Positions 25,147-34,624 of a stretch of DNA of 40,085 nucleotides are shown here, in pieces (within the stretch, counting starts at the first letter, position 1; the number at the start of each line of letters is the position of its first letter). This stretch comes from Ruminococcaceae bacterium UBA5396. GTDB lineage: Bacteria; Bacillota; Clostridia; Oscillospirales; Acutalibacteraceae. Made by a program: the position numbers and the translations under genes. Location: positions 16,511 through 56,595 of the forward strand of contig DHOG01000076.1 in assembly GCA_002410715.1 (NCBI GenBank), in the 5' to 3' direction. The notes beneath the pieces were generated by a model. That model was not told the origin of the DNA and ran no database searches. It was given only the letters and a program-made list of their open reading frames with translations.

Positions 25147-28100
25147 ATGAACAGTCTAGATATATCCCCCAAAAGAGAGACGCTGGACGGCAATAAAGCT
25201 GCGGCGATCGCCGCATACGCTTTTACCGAAGTCGCCTCAATTTATCCGATCACTCCGTCAACACCAATTGCTGAGGGTGTTGATGAATGGTCGGCACACG
25301 GAAGAAAAAATATTTTTGGGCAGACGGTTCGTGTGGTTGAGATGCAGTCGGAGGCAGGGGCGGCAGCGACCATGCGCGGTGCATTACAGGCAGGTACGCT
25401 TGCTTCAACCTATACCGCTTCCCAAGGCTTATTGCTTATGATTCCCAGTTTATATAAGATGGCGGGCGAGCTTCTGCCCGGCGTGCTTCATGTTACCGCA
25501 AGATCGATAGCCACGCATGCGCTGTCGATATTCGGGGATCATCAGGATGTAATGGCGTGCCGCCAGACCGGAGTTGCTCTGCTCGCATCATCAAACGTTC
25601 AGGAGGTTCTGGATTTCGGGATTATCGCCCACCTGTCTTCTATCAAGTCAAGAATACCGTTTATACATTTTTTTGACGGATTCCGTACCTCACACGAATA
25701 TCAGAAAATTGATACAGTAGATATGCAGGACTTAAAAGGACTTGTAGATATGCAGGCTGTCAAGGAATTCAGAGACAGGGCGCTAAACCCCGAACATCCT
25801 GTAATTAGGGGTACAACCCAAAACCCGGATATCTATTTTCAGCAGCGTGAAGGAGCCAACACGTTCTATAATGTGCTGCCGGATATTGTTGAAAACCATC
25901 TGAAAGAATTTGAAATGCTGACCGGAAGAGAATATAAACTATATGATTATTACGGCGCGGAAGACGCGGACAGGATCATTATCGCAATGGGTTCGGTCTG
26001 CGATACGGTAGATGAAACAATTGATTTCCTAACCTCTAAGGGTGAAAAAATTGGTGCCATCAGGGTGCATCTTTACAGGCCTTTTGCCGTCAATAAATTC
26101 ATAGATGCAATCCCAAAAAGCGTAAAACGGATTGCTGTACTGGACAGAACCAAGGAAAATGGGGCAACCGGAGAGCCTCTTTATCTGGATGTTGTGTCTG
26201 CCTTGAAAAACAACAGAGATATATCGATTGTCGGCGGCAGATATGGCCTTTCTTCTAAGGATACACGCCCGTCGCAGATATTAGCGGTTTTCAACAATTT
26301 GAAACAGGATGTTCCAAAGGATAGATTTACGATCGGGATTATGGATGACGTTACCCATACCTCGCTTTCCGAAGAGGAGGATATCGATACCACACCCGAC
26401 GGCACAATCAGCTGTAAAATCTGGGGGCTGGGTTCCGACGGAACAGTCGGTTCCAATAAGACAGCAATCAAGATTATCGGAGATCATACCCAGCTATATG
26501 TGCAGGGCTATTTTTCGTACGATAGCAAAAAATCGGGAGGTACCACTATATCACACCTCCGATTTGGTCCGAAGCCGCTGCGCTCACCCTACCTTGTTTA
26601 CAGCGCGGATTATATCGCCTGTCATAATACTTCCTTTATTCATCAATATGATTTACTGAAAGGCATAAAAAAAGGCGGAACCTTTGTACTGACATGCCCC
26701 TGGAGTCCGGATGAGTTAGAGGACAAGCTGCCGGCTTCCATTAAACGAGATATTGCGAACAACAATGTGTCTTTTTATATCATTGATGCTATGAAAATTG
26801 CTTCGGAAGTAGGGCTGGGCAACCGAATTAATATGGTGATGCAGTCGGTCTTCTTCAGGCTTGCCAGAGTGATTCCGTTTGAAGAGGCGGTTGTTTATCT
26901 CAAAAATTCTATTCAAAAGATGTATGGGAGGAAGGGTCAGGATATTGTACGGATGAATCAGGATGCGGTGGACAGAGCCGCGGATGCCCTTGTAAAGGTT
27001 AAGGTTCCCGAATCCTGGAAAGAAGCGAAAGATGGGGATCAAGCTGTAAAGGACTATCCAGATTTTGTTCGGAACATTCAGATACCCATGGCAAGACACG
27101 CCGGCGATGAGCTTCCTGTCAGCGCATTTGCAGGTATGGAGGACGGAACATTCCCGCCGGGTACGACCGCATATGAAAAGCGCGGCATTGCTCCAATGAT
27201 TCCCGAATGGCAGATAAACAAATGCATTCAGTGCACACAATGTTCCTATATCTGCCCGCATTCTACAATTCGTCCATTCTTATTAAATGAACAGGAGAAT
27301 CAAAGCAAACCTGATACGTTCAAAACTAAAAATGCAATTGGCAAGGGACTTGAAAACCTTCAGTTTAGAATACAGGTCTCACCCCTTGACTGCACCGGCT
27401 GCGGAAATTGTGCCGATATTTGCCCTGCAAAAGGCAAAGCCTTAATTATGAAGCCGGCTGAGATAGAAATTGAGATGGAATCGGACAATTGGGAATATGC
27501 AATGACTGTTACTGCCAAGGACAATCTAATGAATAAATATACCATAAAGGGTAGCCAACTTGTTCGTCCTTATCTGGAATTTAACGGGGCCTGCCCGGGG
27601 TGCGGAGAACCCCAATATATCAAACTGCTGACACAGCTTTTCGGGGACAGGATGATGATCTCCAATGCTACCGGCTGTTCATCCATCTGGGGTGCATCTG
27701 CGCCGTCTATCGCATATACGACAGATGCTAATGGAAAAGGACCTGCATGGATTAATCCGTTGTTTGAAGACGCCGCAGAATTCGGTTTGGGTATGCATCT
27801 GGGAGTAAAACAGATTCGTGAAGAACTGATAAAGACCGCCATTAGACTGATTGAATCCGATGTAAATGGTAATTTAAAAAACACTTTACAGCGTTGGCTG
27901 GAAACGGTTTATGACGGTGAAGGATCCAGGCAGACATCAAGAGAGCTTATTGAAATCCTTAAAGGCATAGATACTTCAAAGAATAATGATCTAAAATTCC
28001 TGTTGGATAACAAGGACTTTCTTGTAAAAAAATCGATATGGTCAATCGGCGGCGACGGATGGGCATATGATATTGATTACGGCGGATTGGATCATGTGCT

Positions 28101-28686
28101 TTCAACCGGAGAAGATATTAATATTTTTGTGATGGATACAGAGGTGTATTCCAATACAGGCGGACAATGTTCCAAATCAACGCCGACCGCATCTGTCGCA
28201 AAGCTGGCCGCTTCAGGTAAAAAGCAGAGGAAGAAGGATCTGGGGCTTATGGCGATGTGCTATGGAAATGTTTACGTAGCACAAATTGCTATGGGGGCAA
28301 ATATGAATCAGACCATCAAGGCAATCACAGAGGCAGAACGGTATAACGGGCCTTCGCTGATTATTGCTTATGCCCCATGTATCAATCACGGAATCAAGAC
28401 CGGAATGGGGACAAGCCTTCAGCAGGAGAAAAAAGCGGTTGAAGCAGGATACTGGCACCTTTACAGATATGATCCCAGACTGAAAACAGAAGACAAGAAT
28501 CCCTTTCAGCTCGATTCCAGGGAGCCAAAATCGGATTACAAGGAGTTTTTAAACAGCGAGGTTCGATATTCTCAGCTTTTGAATGTATTTCCTGAATTGG
28601 CACCCGACTTGTATGAACTGGCCGCCCAGAATGCGGCCGGACGTTATGAACGGTATAAAAAGCTTGCAGAATATAATGTGCTGTAA
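25147..28686 (+). CDS. nifJ: Pyruvate:ferredoxin (flavodoxin) oxidoreductase
   Basis: A 1179-residue single-chain enzyme converting pyruvate and CoA to acetyl-CoA, CO2 and reduced ferredoxin. The N-terminal domain carries IYPITPSTPIAE; the gamma-type domain follows (about 415-630). The ferredoxin-like part has CIQCTQCSYICP and CTGCGNCADICP (about 695-760); the thiamine-diphosphate domain has CPGCGEPQYIKL, NATGCSSIWGAS and GGDGWAYDIDYGG, and a Cys in YSNTGGQCSKST. All ligands for three [4Fe-4S] clusters appear present. Its ribosome site (AGGAG, 25135-25139) touches the IS110 insertion point, and its likely promoter is on the far side of the element, so expression may be reduced or changed. Confidence 0.97.
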   Translation: MNSLDISPKRETLDGNKAAAIAAYAFTEVASIYPITPSTPIAEGVDEWSAHGRKNIFGQTVRVVEMQSEAGAAATMRGALQAGTLASTYTASQGLLLMIPSLYKMAGELLPGVLHVTARSIATHALSIFGDHQDVMACRQTGVALLASSNVQEVLDFGIIAHLSSIKSRIPFIHFFDGFRTSHEYQKIDTVDMQDLKGLVDMQAVKEFRDRALNPEHPVIRGTTQNPDIYFQQREGANTFYNVLPDIVENHLKEFEMLTGREYKLYDYYGAEDADRIIIAMGSVCDTVDETIDFLTSKGEKIGAIRVHLYRPFAVNKFIDAIPKSVKRIAVLDRTKENGATGEPLYLDVVSALKNNRDISIVGGRYGLSSKDTRPSQILAVFNNLKQDVPKDRFTIGIMDDVTHTSLSEEEDIDTTPDGTISCKIWGLGSDGTVGSNKTAIKIIGDHTQLYVQGYFSYDSKKSGGTTISHLRFGPKPLRSPYLVYSADYIACHNTSFIHQYDLLKGIKKGGTFVLTCPWSPDELEDKLPASIKRDIANNNVSFYIIDAMKIASEVGLGNRINMVMQSVFFRLARVIPFEEAVVYLKNSIQKMYGRKGQDIVRMNQDAVDRAADALVKVKVPESWKEAKDGDQAVKDYPDFVRNIQIPMARHAGDELPVSAFAGMEDGTFPPGTTAYEKRGIAPMIPEWQINKCIQCTQCSYICPHSTIRPFLLNEQENQSKPDTFKTKNAIGKGLENLQFRIQVSPLDCTGCGNCADICPAKGKALIMKPAEIEIEMESDNWEYAMTVTAKDNLMNKYTIKGSQLVRPYLEFNGACPGCGEPQYIKLLTQLFGDRMMISNATGCSSIWGASAPSIAYTTDANGKGPAWINPLFEDAAEFGLGMHLGVKQIREELIKTAIRLIESDVNGNLKNTLQRWLETVYDGEGSRQTSRELIEILKGIDTSKNNDLKFLLDNKDFLVKKSIWSIGGDGWAYDIDYGGLDHVLSTGEDINIFVMDTEVYSNTGGQCSKSTPTASVAKLAASGKKQRKKDLGLMAMCYGNVYVAQIAMGANMNQTIKAITEAERYNGPSLIIAYAPCINHGIKTGMGTSLQQEKKAVEAGYWHLYRYDPRLKTEDKNPFQLDSREPKSDYKEFLNSEVRYSQLLNVFPELAPDLYELAAQNAAGRYERYKKLAEYNVL

Positions 28687-28688
28687 AT

Positions 28689-28730
28689 ATGGAACGCGGA
28701 CGGGATTTTTAAACTCCGTCCGCGTTCCAT
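28689..28730. terminator. Strong bidirectional terminator after nifJ
   Basis: A perfect 15-bp stem, ATGGAACGCGGACGG (28689-28703) with CCGTCCGCGTTCCAT (28716-28730), with a 12-base loop. The plus side continues into TTATTTTTC. It separates nifJ from the converging small gene at 28741. Confidence 0.85.
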
Positions 28731-28740
28731 GCAATTAGTC

Positions 28741-28908
28741 TTATTTTTCATTGCTGTCAACATATTCTTTTGCGTTTCTGACCTGTATTTCGTTTGGTAT
28801 ATTCACTTTTGAAACATCCTGTTGGGTTTCAATGTTTGCCCATGCGGCGGTATCATGATTCTCAATCGGCTTTTGCTGGTTTTGATCCTTTGGCTTTCGA
28901 TTCTCCAT
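28741..28908 (-). CDS. DUF3787 family small spore-surface protein
   Basis: A 55-residue protein, short and easily missed. It begins MENRKPKDQNQQKPIEN, contains HDTAAWANIE and VSKVNIPNE, and ends NAKEYVDSNEK. The HxTAAWA...VSKV.IP....V.NAKE.VD pattern is that of the clostridial DUF3787 family, one member of which is annotated as a spore surface protein in C. difficile. It is hydrophilic, without Cys or membrane segment. AAGGAG lies about 11 bases before the ATG at 28908. It is isolated between two convergent or divergent neighbours; a sporulation promoter was looked for but not identified with confidence. Confidence 0.85.
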   Translation of the reverse strand: MENRKPKDQNQQKPIENHDTAAWANIETQQDVSKVNIPNEIQVRNAKEYVDSNEK

Positions 28909-29156
28909 AACTTAAAATGCTCCTTATATTCTAATTAGCGACTTTCTAATATTATGCATATTTGCGCCAATAATAACACCAAAAGAAAAGTATATTCCAC
29001 ATTCGTATGAAACTGGTTATTAGGCATGATTATAATATTATTGTTGCGGCAACTGAAAATGGCTGAATAAAATCCAAATGCATTTTTAATTATTCTGCAA
29101 CACCCAAAAACCGCTACAGCTTTTCCATTTACATAGAAGTTTTTACTTTAATAACC
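28909..29156. other. AT-rich intergenic region between the DUF3787 gene and ackA
   Basis: About 250 bases of AT-rich DNA between divergent genes, holding the leader of the small gene (its AAGGAG near 28920) and the upstream side of the ackA promoter. No ORF with a ribosome site, RNA motif or long repeat was seen. Confidence 0.4.
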
Positions 29157-29185
29157 TTGTAAATATAAAATATATGTACTATTAT
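29157..29185 (+). promoter_or_regulatory. Likely sigma-A promoter for ackA
   Basis: TTGTAA (29157-29162), 17 bases, TATTAT (29180-29185), about 70 bases before the ATG at 29258. Confidence 0.5.
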
Positions 29186-29257
29186 AGATTGATTGATTGT
29201 ATATTGTCGGCATATTTCAATAATTGCCGTCTTATTGTATGAAATGGAGAGTTGGTT

Positions 29258-30463
29258 ATGAAGATTCTGGTAATTAATGCAGGGAGTTCATCACTGAAGT
29301 ATCAGTTGATTGATATGAACGGTGAGGTCGTGCTTGCCAAAGGTAACTGTGAGAGAATCGGGATTGATGGCAAGTTTACCCACAAAACAAACGATGAAAG
29401 GGTTGTGAGCAAGGAAGTAGAAATGCCTAATCACACCGAAGCTTTTACTCAGGTAAAGAACGCTTTGATATCGGGCGAGGGTAAGGTAATTGACAGCTTA
29501 TCTGAGGTTTCTGCTATCGGACATCGTGTGGTTCAGGGTGGTTCGAAATATGACCATTCCGTTTTGATTACAAAACAGGTATTAAACGATATAGAAGATT
29601 TTTCGTCATTAGCCCCCTTGCATAATCCGGCACATGTACAGGGCATTAATGCGGCAACCTCCGCTTTCGGCAGTGATATTCCGCAGATCGCTGTTTTTGA
29701 TACTGCATTTCACCAGACAATGCCGCCCAAAGCATATATGTTTGGTGTGCCTTATGAGTACTATGAGAAATATGCTGTTCGCAGATATGGCTTTCATGGC
29801 ACATCGCACCGTTATGTATCAGCCCGTTGCTTCGAGCTGCTTGGCAAACCCGACGGTAAGGACACACGTGTCATATCTTGTCATTTGGGTAACGGCTCTT
29901 CTATTGCGGCACTAAAAGATGGCAAGGTCATTGATACAACCATGGGACTTACCCCACTTGACGGTTTTATGATGGGGACACGTTCTGGCTCGATAGACCC
30001 GTCTGTGGTATCTTTTATTATGGACAAAGAAGGCATGACCCCGCACGAAATAGATGAACTGCTAAATAAAAAATCGGGTATGCTTGGAATATCCGGAGTT
30101 TCCAGTGATGATCGTGATATTGCGCAGGCTATTCAAGACGGCCATGAGCGCGCCAAGCTTGCCTGGGATATGCGCACTTATGATATCATAAAATATATCG
30201 GTGGATATATTGCCGCCTTAGGCGGCATAGATGCCCTTATCTTCACGGCGGGTATCGGTGAAAATCAGTCTAAATTGCGTGAAGAAATACTAAATTCGCT
30301 GGGTTATCGCGGTGTAAAGGTTGATTTGGAGAAAAACAGCATCCGCGGTCAGGAAGTTGAAATAACCACACCGGATTCAACTGTAAGAGGCTTCGTAATT
30401 CCTACAAATGAGGAAATTGTAATTGCCAGAGATACACAAGAATTGGTTAATGCAATTAAATAA
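29258..30463 (+). CDS. ackA: Acetate kinase
   Basis: A 401-residue enzyme making acetate and ATP from acetyl phosphate and ADP. Family signatures are NAGSSSLKYQLID at the N-terminus, YGFHGTSHRYVS (about residue 178), CHLGNGSSIAAL, and the nucleotide-binding FTAGIGENQS. The length is typical. The ATG at 29258 has GGAGAG eight bases upstream; the in-frame TTG at 29252 is too close to it. phosphotransacetylase (pta), its usual partner, is not adjacent. Together with nifJ it forms the energy-yielding pyruvate-to-acetate route. Confidence 0.97.
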   Translation: MKILVINAGSSSLKYQLIDMNGEVVLAKGNCERIGIDGKFTHKTNDERVVSKEVEMPNHTEAFTQVKNALISGEGKVIDSLSEVSAIGHRVVQGGSKYDHSVLITKQVLNDIEDFSSLAPLHNPAHVQGINAATSAFGSDIPQIAVFDTAFHQTMPPKAYMFGVPYEYYEKYAVRRYGFHGTSHRYVSARCFELLGKPDGKDTRVISCHLGNGSSIAALKDGKVIDTTMGLTPLDGFMMGTRSGSIDPSVVSFIMDKEGMTPHEIDELLNKKSGMLGISGVSSDDRDIAQAIQDGHERAKLAWDMRTYDIIKYIGGYIAALGGIDALIFTAGIGENQSKLREEILNSLGYRGVKVDLEKNSIRGQEVEITTPDSTVRGFVIPTNEEIVIARDTQELVNAIK

Positions 30464-30468
30464 GACAG

Positions 30469-30504
30469 TTAAACAGCGGATGCTTGCAAGCATCCGCTGT
30501 TTAA
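30469..30504 (+). terminator. Terminator after ackA
   Basis: A perfect palindrome of 36 bases: TTAAACAGCGGATGC and its complement around TTGCAA. It is followed by TATAAACTTAATA rather than a pure T-run, but the T-rich stem base (GTTTAA) serves the same role. Confidence 0.8.
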
Positions 30505-30549
30505 TATAAACTTAATAATACAACCAACTTAAAAACGGAGGACGGGCTA

Positions 30550-31779
30550 ATGTTCATTCCAAAAGACGTATTGGATGTAATTGAAACATTGGAATCCGCC
30601 GGCTATGAAGCCTGGGTAGTGGGCGGATGTGTTCGTGACAGCCTGCTGGAAAGAAACCCCAAGGATTATGACGTAGCATCTTCATGCCCCCCATCCGATG
30701 TAACAAAGCTGTTTTCCCGCTGCGTTAACACCGGTGCGGCATACGGAACGGTAACGGTTTTAACGCCCTCCATCCCTGTAGAGGTGACGGTTTTCAGGAC
30801 TGAGTCGGTATACAGTGACAACCGTCATCCCGACATCGTTGTCCCAGCCAATGACATTGAAACCGATCTTTCGAGGAGAGACTTTACAATTAATGCAATG
30901 GCGTGGCATCCGGTTAGAAAGCTCTGCGACCCTTACGATGGCCAGTCTGATCTGATTCATCAAACTGTAAAAACAGTCGGGGATCCGTATACACGATTTT
31001 CTGAAGATGCTTTGAGAATCCTGCGGTGTCTCAGGTTTGCCTCAGTTCTTGATTTTAATATTGATACCGCAACCCTTGAAGCCGTCCGCTTCCTTTCCCC
31101 CTCGCTCTCCCGTATCAGTGCGGAACGCATAAATACCGAACTCATTAAACTGCTAACCGGGGTACGTCCCGAACTGATCAGCGAAACAGTTACAAGTGGT
31201 GGACTTTCCCGGTTTGGAATTACACACATTTCACGGCCTTTTCTGCTTAGAAAGATACCCACAAAGCCGATTTTGCGTTTGACTGCTCTTTTATGGCTCA
31301 GTCTTAATAATGTTTCGGTTACCAATGTAACAGGGCTGCTGAAAGCGCTACGTATGGATAATGCAGCAATCTACAAAGTAAATTGCCTGATAAGAGCGAT
31401 CTCCACGCCTGTCCCCGCAGACCTTATTTCACTGAAACAAACCTTTTGCAATATCCCTCCAAAAATATGGAGAGAAGCATTGTCTCTTCGGGCGGTTCTT
31501 TTGGAGGAGAATACCGACGGAATTGAAGAAATGCTGAAACAGACAGCAGGTGAGCCATGGAACCGCAGCATGCTGTCTGTTGACGGTAGCGATATTGCTG
31601 TGCTTGGTTTTCAAGGAAAAGCCATCGGCAGGGTGCTGACGATATTATTGGAGCATGTGCTAAAAGATCCATCTTTGAACACGCACAAATCTCTCATGGC
31701 AATTGCAGAGAAACTCGTAGAGAAGATGCCGCCGGAACCCAATCAGAAATCCAATTCACCGGAATCCTGCAAGAAATAA
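30550..31779 (+). CDS. cca: tRNA nucleotidyltransferase / poly(A) polymerase family (CCA-adding type)
   Basis: A 409-residue class II nucleotidyltransferase. Motif A is GGCVRDSLLERNPKDYDVAS (residues 25-44; metal-binding DYD), motif B RRDFTINAMA (about 109-118), motif C DPYDGQSDL, and motif D DALRILRCLRFAS (about 153). The C-terminal 170 residues are helical and poorly conserved. No HD domain is evident. It would add or repair the 3' CCA of tRNAs; a poly(A) polymerase role cannot be excluded by eye. GGAGGA precedes the ATG. Its last 37 bases overlap the end of recD2 on the other strand. Confidence 0.92.
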   Translation: MFIPKDVLDVIETLESAGYEAWVVGGCVRDSLLERNPKDYDVASSCPPSDVTKLFSRCVNTGAAYGTVTVLTPSIPVEVTVFRTESVYSDNRHPDIVVPANDIETDLSRRDFTINAMAWHPVRKLCDPYDGQSDLIHQTVKTVGDPYTRFSEDALRILRCLRFASVLDFNIDTATLEAVRFLSPSLSRISAERINTELIKLLTGVRPELISETVTSGGLSRFGITHISRPFLLRKIPTKPILRLTALLWLSLNNVSVTNVTGLLKALRMDNAAIYKVNCLIRAISTPVPADLISLKQTFCNIPPKIWREALSLRAVLLEENTDGIEEMLKQTAGEPWNRSMLSVDGSDIAVLGFQGKAIGRVLTILLEHVLKDPSLNTHKSLMAIAEKLVEKMPPEPNQKSNSPESCKK

Positions 31780-33956
31780 CACAGTCCGGTATAACGCCGG
31801 GTTTTTCGGTTGTTTTCCACCATATTGGCTAATGTTTTACTGCTGCCCACAATAATTAGCAGCGACTTGGCTCTTGTAACGGCAGTATAAAGCAGATTCC
31901 TATAACAAAGCATGGGTATATTGTTGTAAAGCGGCAGTATTACCGCGTCAAATTCGCTTCCCTGACTTTTATGAACCGTTACGGCGTAGGCAAGCTCAAG
32001 TTCCTGTGCCTCGTGGCTTGAATACACGGCGACACGATCTTCATAGCGGACACTGAGTGTGTTTTCTCTTGAATTCACCGATTCCAGCATCCCGATATCT
32101 CCGTTAAATACCCCCTGCCCCATTTCACCGCTATCCTTTGTCCACCCGATATCATAATTATTCCTGATGTGCATAACTTTATCCCCGGCCCGCAGGGTAA
32201 CGCCTTCAACCGTCATCTCATGGCGGCGATCTGAAGCAGGATTAATCAACTCCTGCAGACGTCTGTTCATTTCCCTCGTTCCCAGCTCACCCTTTCTGCT
32301 GGGACAAAGAACCTGAATCCCGTTGCCTATCGTAAGCCCGTAATTGGCGGGTAGTCTGGTGCTGCACAAATCAAGAACCGTTTGCATAGTATCCTGGGCA
32401 CTTTGCTTCAGCAGGAAGAAGAAATCCCCCTTTCGGTAGTTTAAAACCGGCATCTGACCGGATACAATGCGGTGCGCATTACTGACAATATTGCTTTGCA
32501 TTGCCTGACGAAAAACCTCGGTGAGCTGTACGGTAGGCAGCTCACCCGATGAAATCAGGTCATGTAACACGCTGCCGGGGCCCACTGCAGGAAGCTGATC
32601 CGAGTCTCCCACCATAATCAAACGGCACCCTGTTTTTAATGCGCGAAGCAGGCTGTCAAACAGCAGCGAGTCCACCATGGACAGCTCGTCCACCACTACA
32701 GCATCCGCTTCAAGCGGATTTTTTTCGTTGCGATCAAAAATTGGGATGTCCTCGTCGTCCCATTTAACTTCGAGAAGTCGGTGAAGAGTTTTGGCTTCCT
32801 TACCGGTTAGCTCGGAAATGCGCTTGGCGGCTCTTCCGGTAGGCGCGGCGATGGCAACTGTCTGCCCCATATCCTCCAACAGCGTAATAATGGCTTCAAG
32901 CGTAGTGGTTTTCCCCGTACCGGGGCCGCCTGTTAGAATTAATACACCCTTTTTCATGGCCTGCGTAATTGCCAAACGCTGCTGTTCGGCATATGATATT
33001 CCGCGGCTTTTTTCGATTTTGATAATCCTTGATTCGGTATCGGCGACAGACGGCGGGGGAAACTGAAGCATCATACTGATTCTTGAGGCGGTATACTTTT
33101 CGGCTCTGTGTACATGATTTAAAAAAATAAACCTACGATTGTTGAAATATTCTTCCTTAACTGAAAATCTTGAAACAAGTCCTTCCAGTGTATCGGTGAC
33201 CTGCTGGTGCTCTACCCCTAGCATTGAAACCGTAACATTAACAAGTTTATCTGCGGGCAGACATGTATGACCGTTGCTGAGATTATGCCGCAGAACATAT
33301 ATAATTCCCGCTTCCAAGCGACCCGGATCATCCGCCGGGCGTCCCATTTTCATACAGATACGGTCTGCCCTTTCAAATCCGATATAAAGTCCGCTGCTGC
33401 ACAGAAGATAAGGATTGGCGCGAATGCGGTCTATGGTTGCTCCGCCCCATTTTTTCCAGCAGCGGAATGATTCATTCGGCGTTAACCCGTACTCCGAGAA
33501 CTGCATCATCACCTCGCGCAGCCCAAACTGTCTCGCGTATTCGTCCGCAATCCTAGCTGCGCGTGACGGAGAAATTCCGCGAACCTCCGCCAACCTGTGG
33601 GGTTCCTTCTCCAGTATTTCCAGTGTTTTGTCTCCAAACTTTTCCACAATCCGAACAGCGGTTGCCTGCCTGACTCCCTTAATAACTCCGGATGAAAGAT
33701 AACGCAAAATGGCATCTCCCCCTACAGGAAGATGCCTTTCACAATATTCGGCGCGAAACTGGATGCCAAAGTTGGGGTGATCCACCCATGAGCCTGACAA
33801 ACTCAAAACCTCTCCGGCACCAATCATTGGCAACACTCCGACCACTTTGTGAAGCTCATTATCTGATTCCAGCTCTAAAACCGTCCAGTTGCTGGCATCA
33901 TTGCGGTAAACAATCCGTTCAACGCTTCCATTTAGCGTCTCACTCTTTTCTTCCAT
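31743..33956 (-). CDS. recD2: RecD2-type ATP-dependent DNA helicase
   Basis: A 737-residue SF1B 5'-3' helicase of the RecD2 (RecD-like, not RecBCD-bound) type. An N-terminal region with OB-like and HhH segments (VRGISPSRAARIADEY) is followed by Walker A LTGGPGTGKTTTLEAI (about 345), DELSMVDSLLFDSLL, GDSDQLPAVGPGSVL, and C-terminal motifs YAVTVHKSQGSEFDAVIL and LLYTAVTRAKSLLIIVG. It is thought to act in recombination and repair. The ATG at 33956 is preferred, with GGGGTG upstream; the in-frame GTG at 33965 is too near that site. Confidence 0.95.
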   Translation of the reverse strand: MEEKSETLNGSVERIVYRNDASNWTVLELESDNELHKVVGVLPMIGAGEVLSLSGSWVDHPNFGIQFRAEYCERHLPVGGDAILRYLSSGVIKGVRQATAVRIVEKFGDKTLEILEKEPHRLAEVRGISPSRAARIADEYARQFGLREVMMQFSEYGLTPNESFRCWKKWGGATIDRIRANPYLLCSSGLYIGFERADRICMKMGRPADDPGRLEAGIIYVLRHNLSNGHTCLPADKLVNVTVSMLGVEHQQVTDTLEGLVSRFSVKEEYFNNRRFIFLNHVHRAEKYTASRISMMLQFPPPSVADTESRIIKIEKSRGISYAEQQRLAITQAMKKGVLILTGGPGTGKTTTLEAIITLLEDMGQTVAIAAPTGRAAKRISELTGKEAKTLHRLLEVKWDDEDIPIFDRNEKNPLEADAVVVDELSMVDSLLFDSLLRALKTGCRLIMVGDSDQLPAVGPGSVLHDLISSGELPTVQLTEVFRQAMQSNIVSNAHRIVSGQMPVLNYRKGDFFFLLKQSAQDTMQTVLDLCSTRLPANYGLTIGNGIQVLCPSRKGELGTREMNRRLQELINPASDRRHEMTVEGVTLRAGDKVMHIRNNYDIGWTKDSGEMGQGVFNGDIGMLESVNSRENTLSVRYEDRVAVYSSHEAQELELAYAVTVHKSQGSEFDAVILPLYNNIPMLCYRNLLYTAVTRAKSLLIIVGSSKTLANMVENNRKTRRYTGLCYFLQDSGELDF

Positions 33957-34086
33957 ACCGCACACCCCATTTCTAATAGAGTTCGGCTAGTTTTTATCAT
34001 CATTATCTAAATGCACCGGCAAGCAATTATGATATTCAATCGTATAGTAGTTTTTAATCCTTATCTATTATACCTCAACCCTGCCG

Positions 34087-34431
34087 TTATTGTAAACCGG
34101 ATACGAACACTTTTTCGCACTCCCGCGGTGTGGTTAAAAGGACATTTTCAAAATCTTGGCTGATTTTTTCAGCCAAAACACGTGTCTGCTCATCCATGCC
34201 ATTATCCAGCAAAAGCACCTGTCCGGGACTGTCCGAGGTCCAGCGGCTGCGAGAAACAGCAGCACGTACAATGTACTCCACATTTCTGCAGCTTCCCGAT
34301 ATTGGCAAAACCAGTATCGTCGGCACTGAATGATCGGATTGAAGAAAGCGTAACGTAATGCTTCTGACCAGTTCAACACAACCGTACAAGGATAACAACA
34401 GCACCATAACCAAAAGAATGTATTCGCCCAT
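34087..34431 (-). CDS. Unknown small protein with N-terminal membrane helix
   Basis: About 114 residues, not recognised. Starting at the ATG 34431 (AAGGG nine bases upstream), it has one membrane helix (residues 3-25, GEYILLVMVLLLSLYGCVEL) and a soluble domain with a Rossmann-like alternation: TILVLPISG, SPGQVLLLDNGMDEQT, DFENVLLTT. The open frame reaches 34545, but the extra residues look unlike coding and have no better ribosome site. It follows the ABC half-transporter gene on the same strand and may belong to that operon. Small clostridial proteins of this shape are common and unstudied. Confidence 0.6.
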   Translation of the reverse strand: MGEYILLVMVLLLSLYGCVELVRSITLRFLQSDHSVPTILVLPISGSCRNVEYIVRAAVSRSRWTSDSPGQVLLLDNGMDEQTRVLAEKISQDFENVLLTTPRECEKVFVSGLQ

Positions 34432-34624
34432 CTCTCCCATCCCTTCTTCGCAACCGCATATAAATATAGCCGGTATATGTATCTGCATTCTAAAACGGAT
34501 ACAGAAAAACGGGAAATACACGCCCACCTCTTCCCCACCCGGCATTTCCCTTATCGCTCCATCCTATGCAAAAAACCGGGATTTGTGAAAAGACGGACAT
34601 CTTTTGATTATGTAGGGCACTTTT

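Noticed and set aside
26716..27261. 181-codon open frame antisense to nifJ
   Set aside because: It lies wholly within a well-conserved gene, has no ribosome site and no family resemblance; the same holds for the other long antisense frames over nifJ, uvrA, uvrB and cphA.
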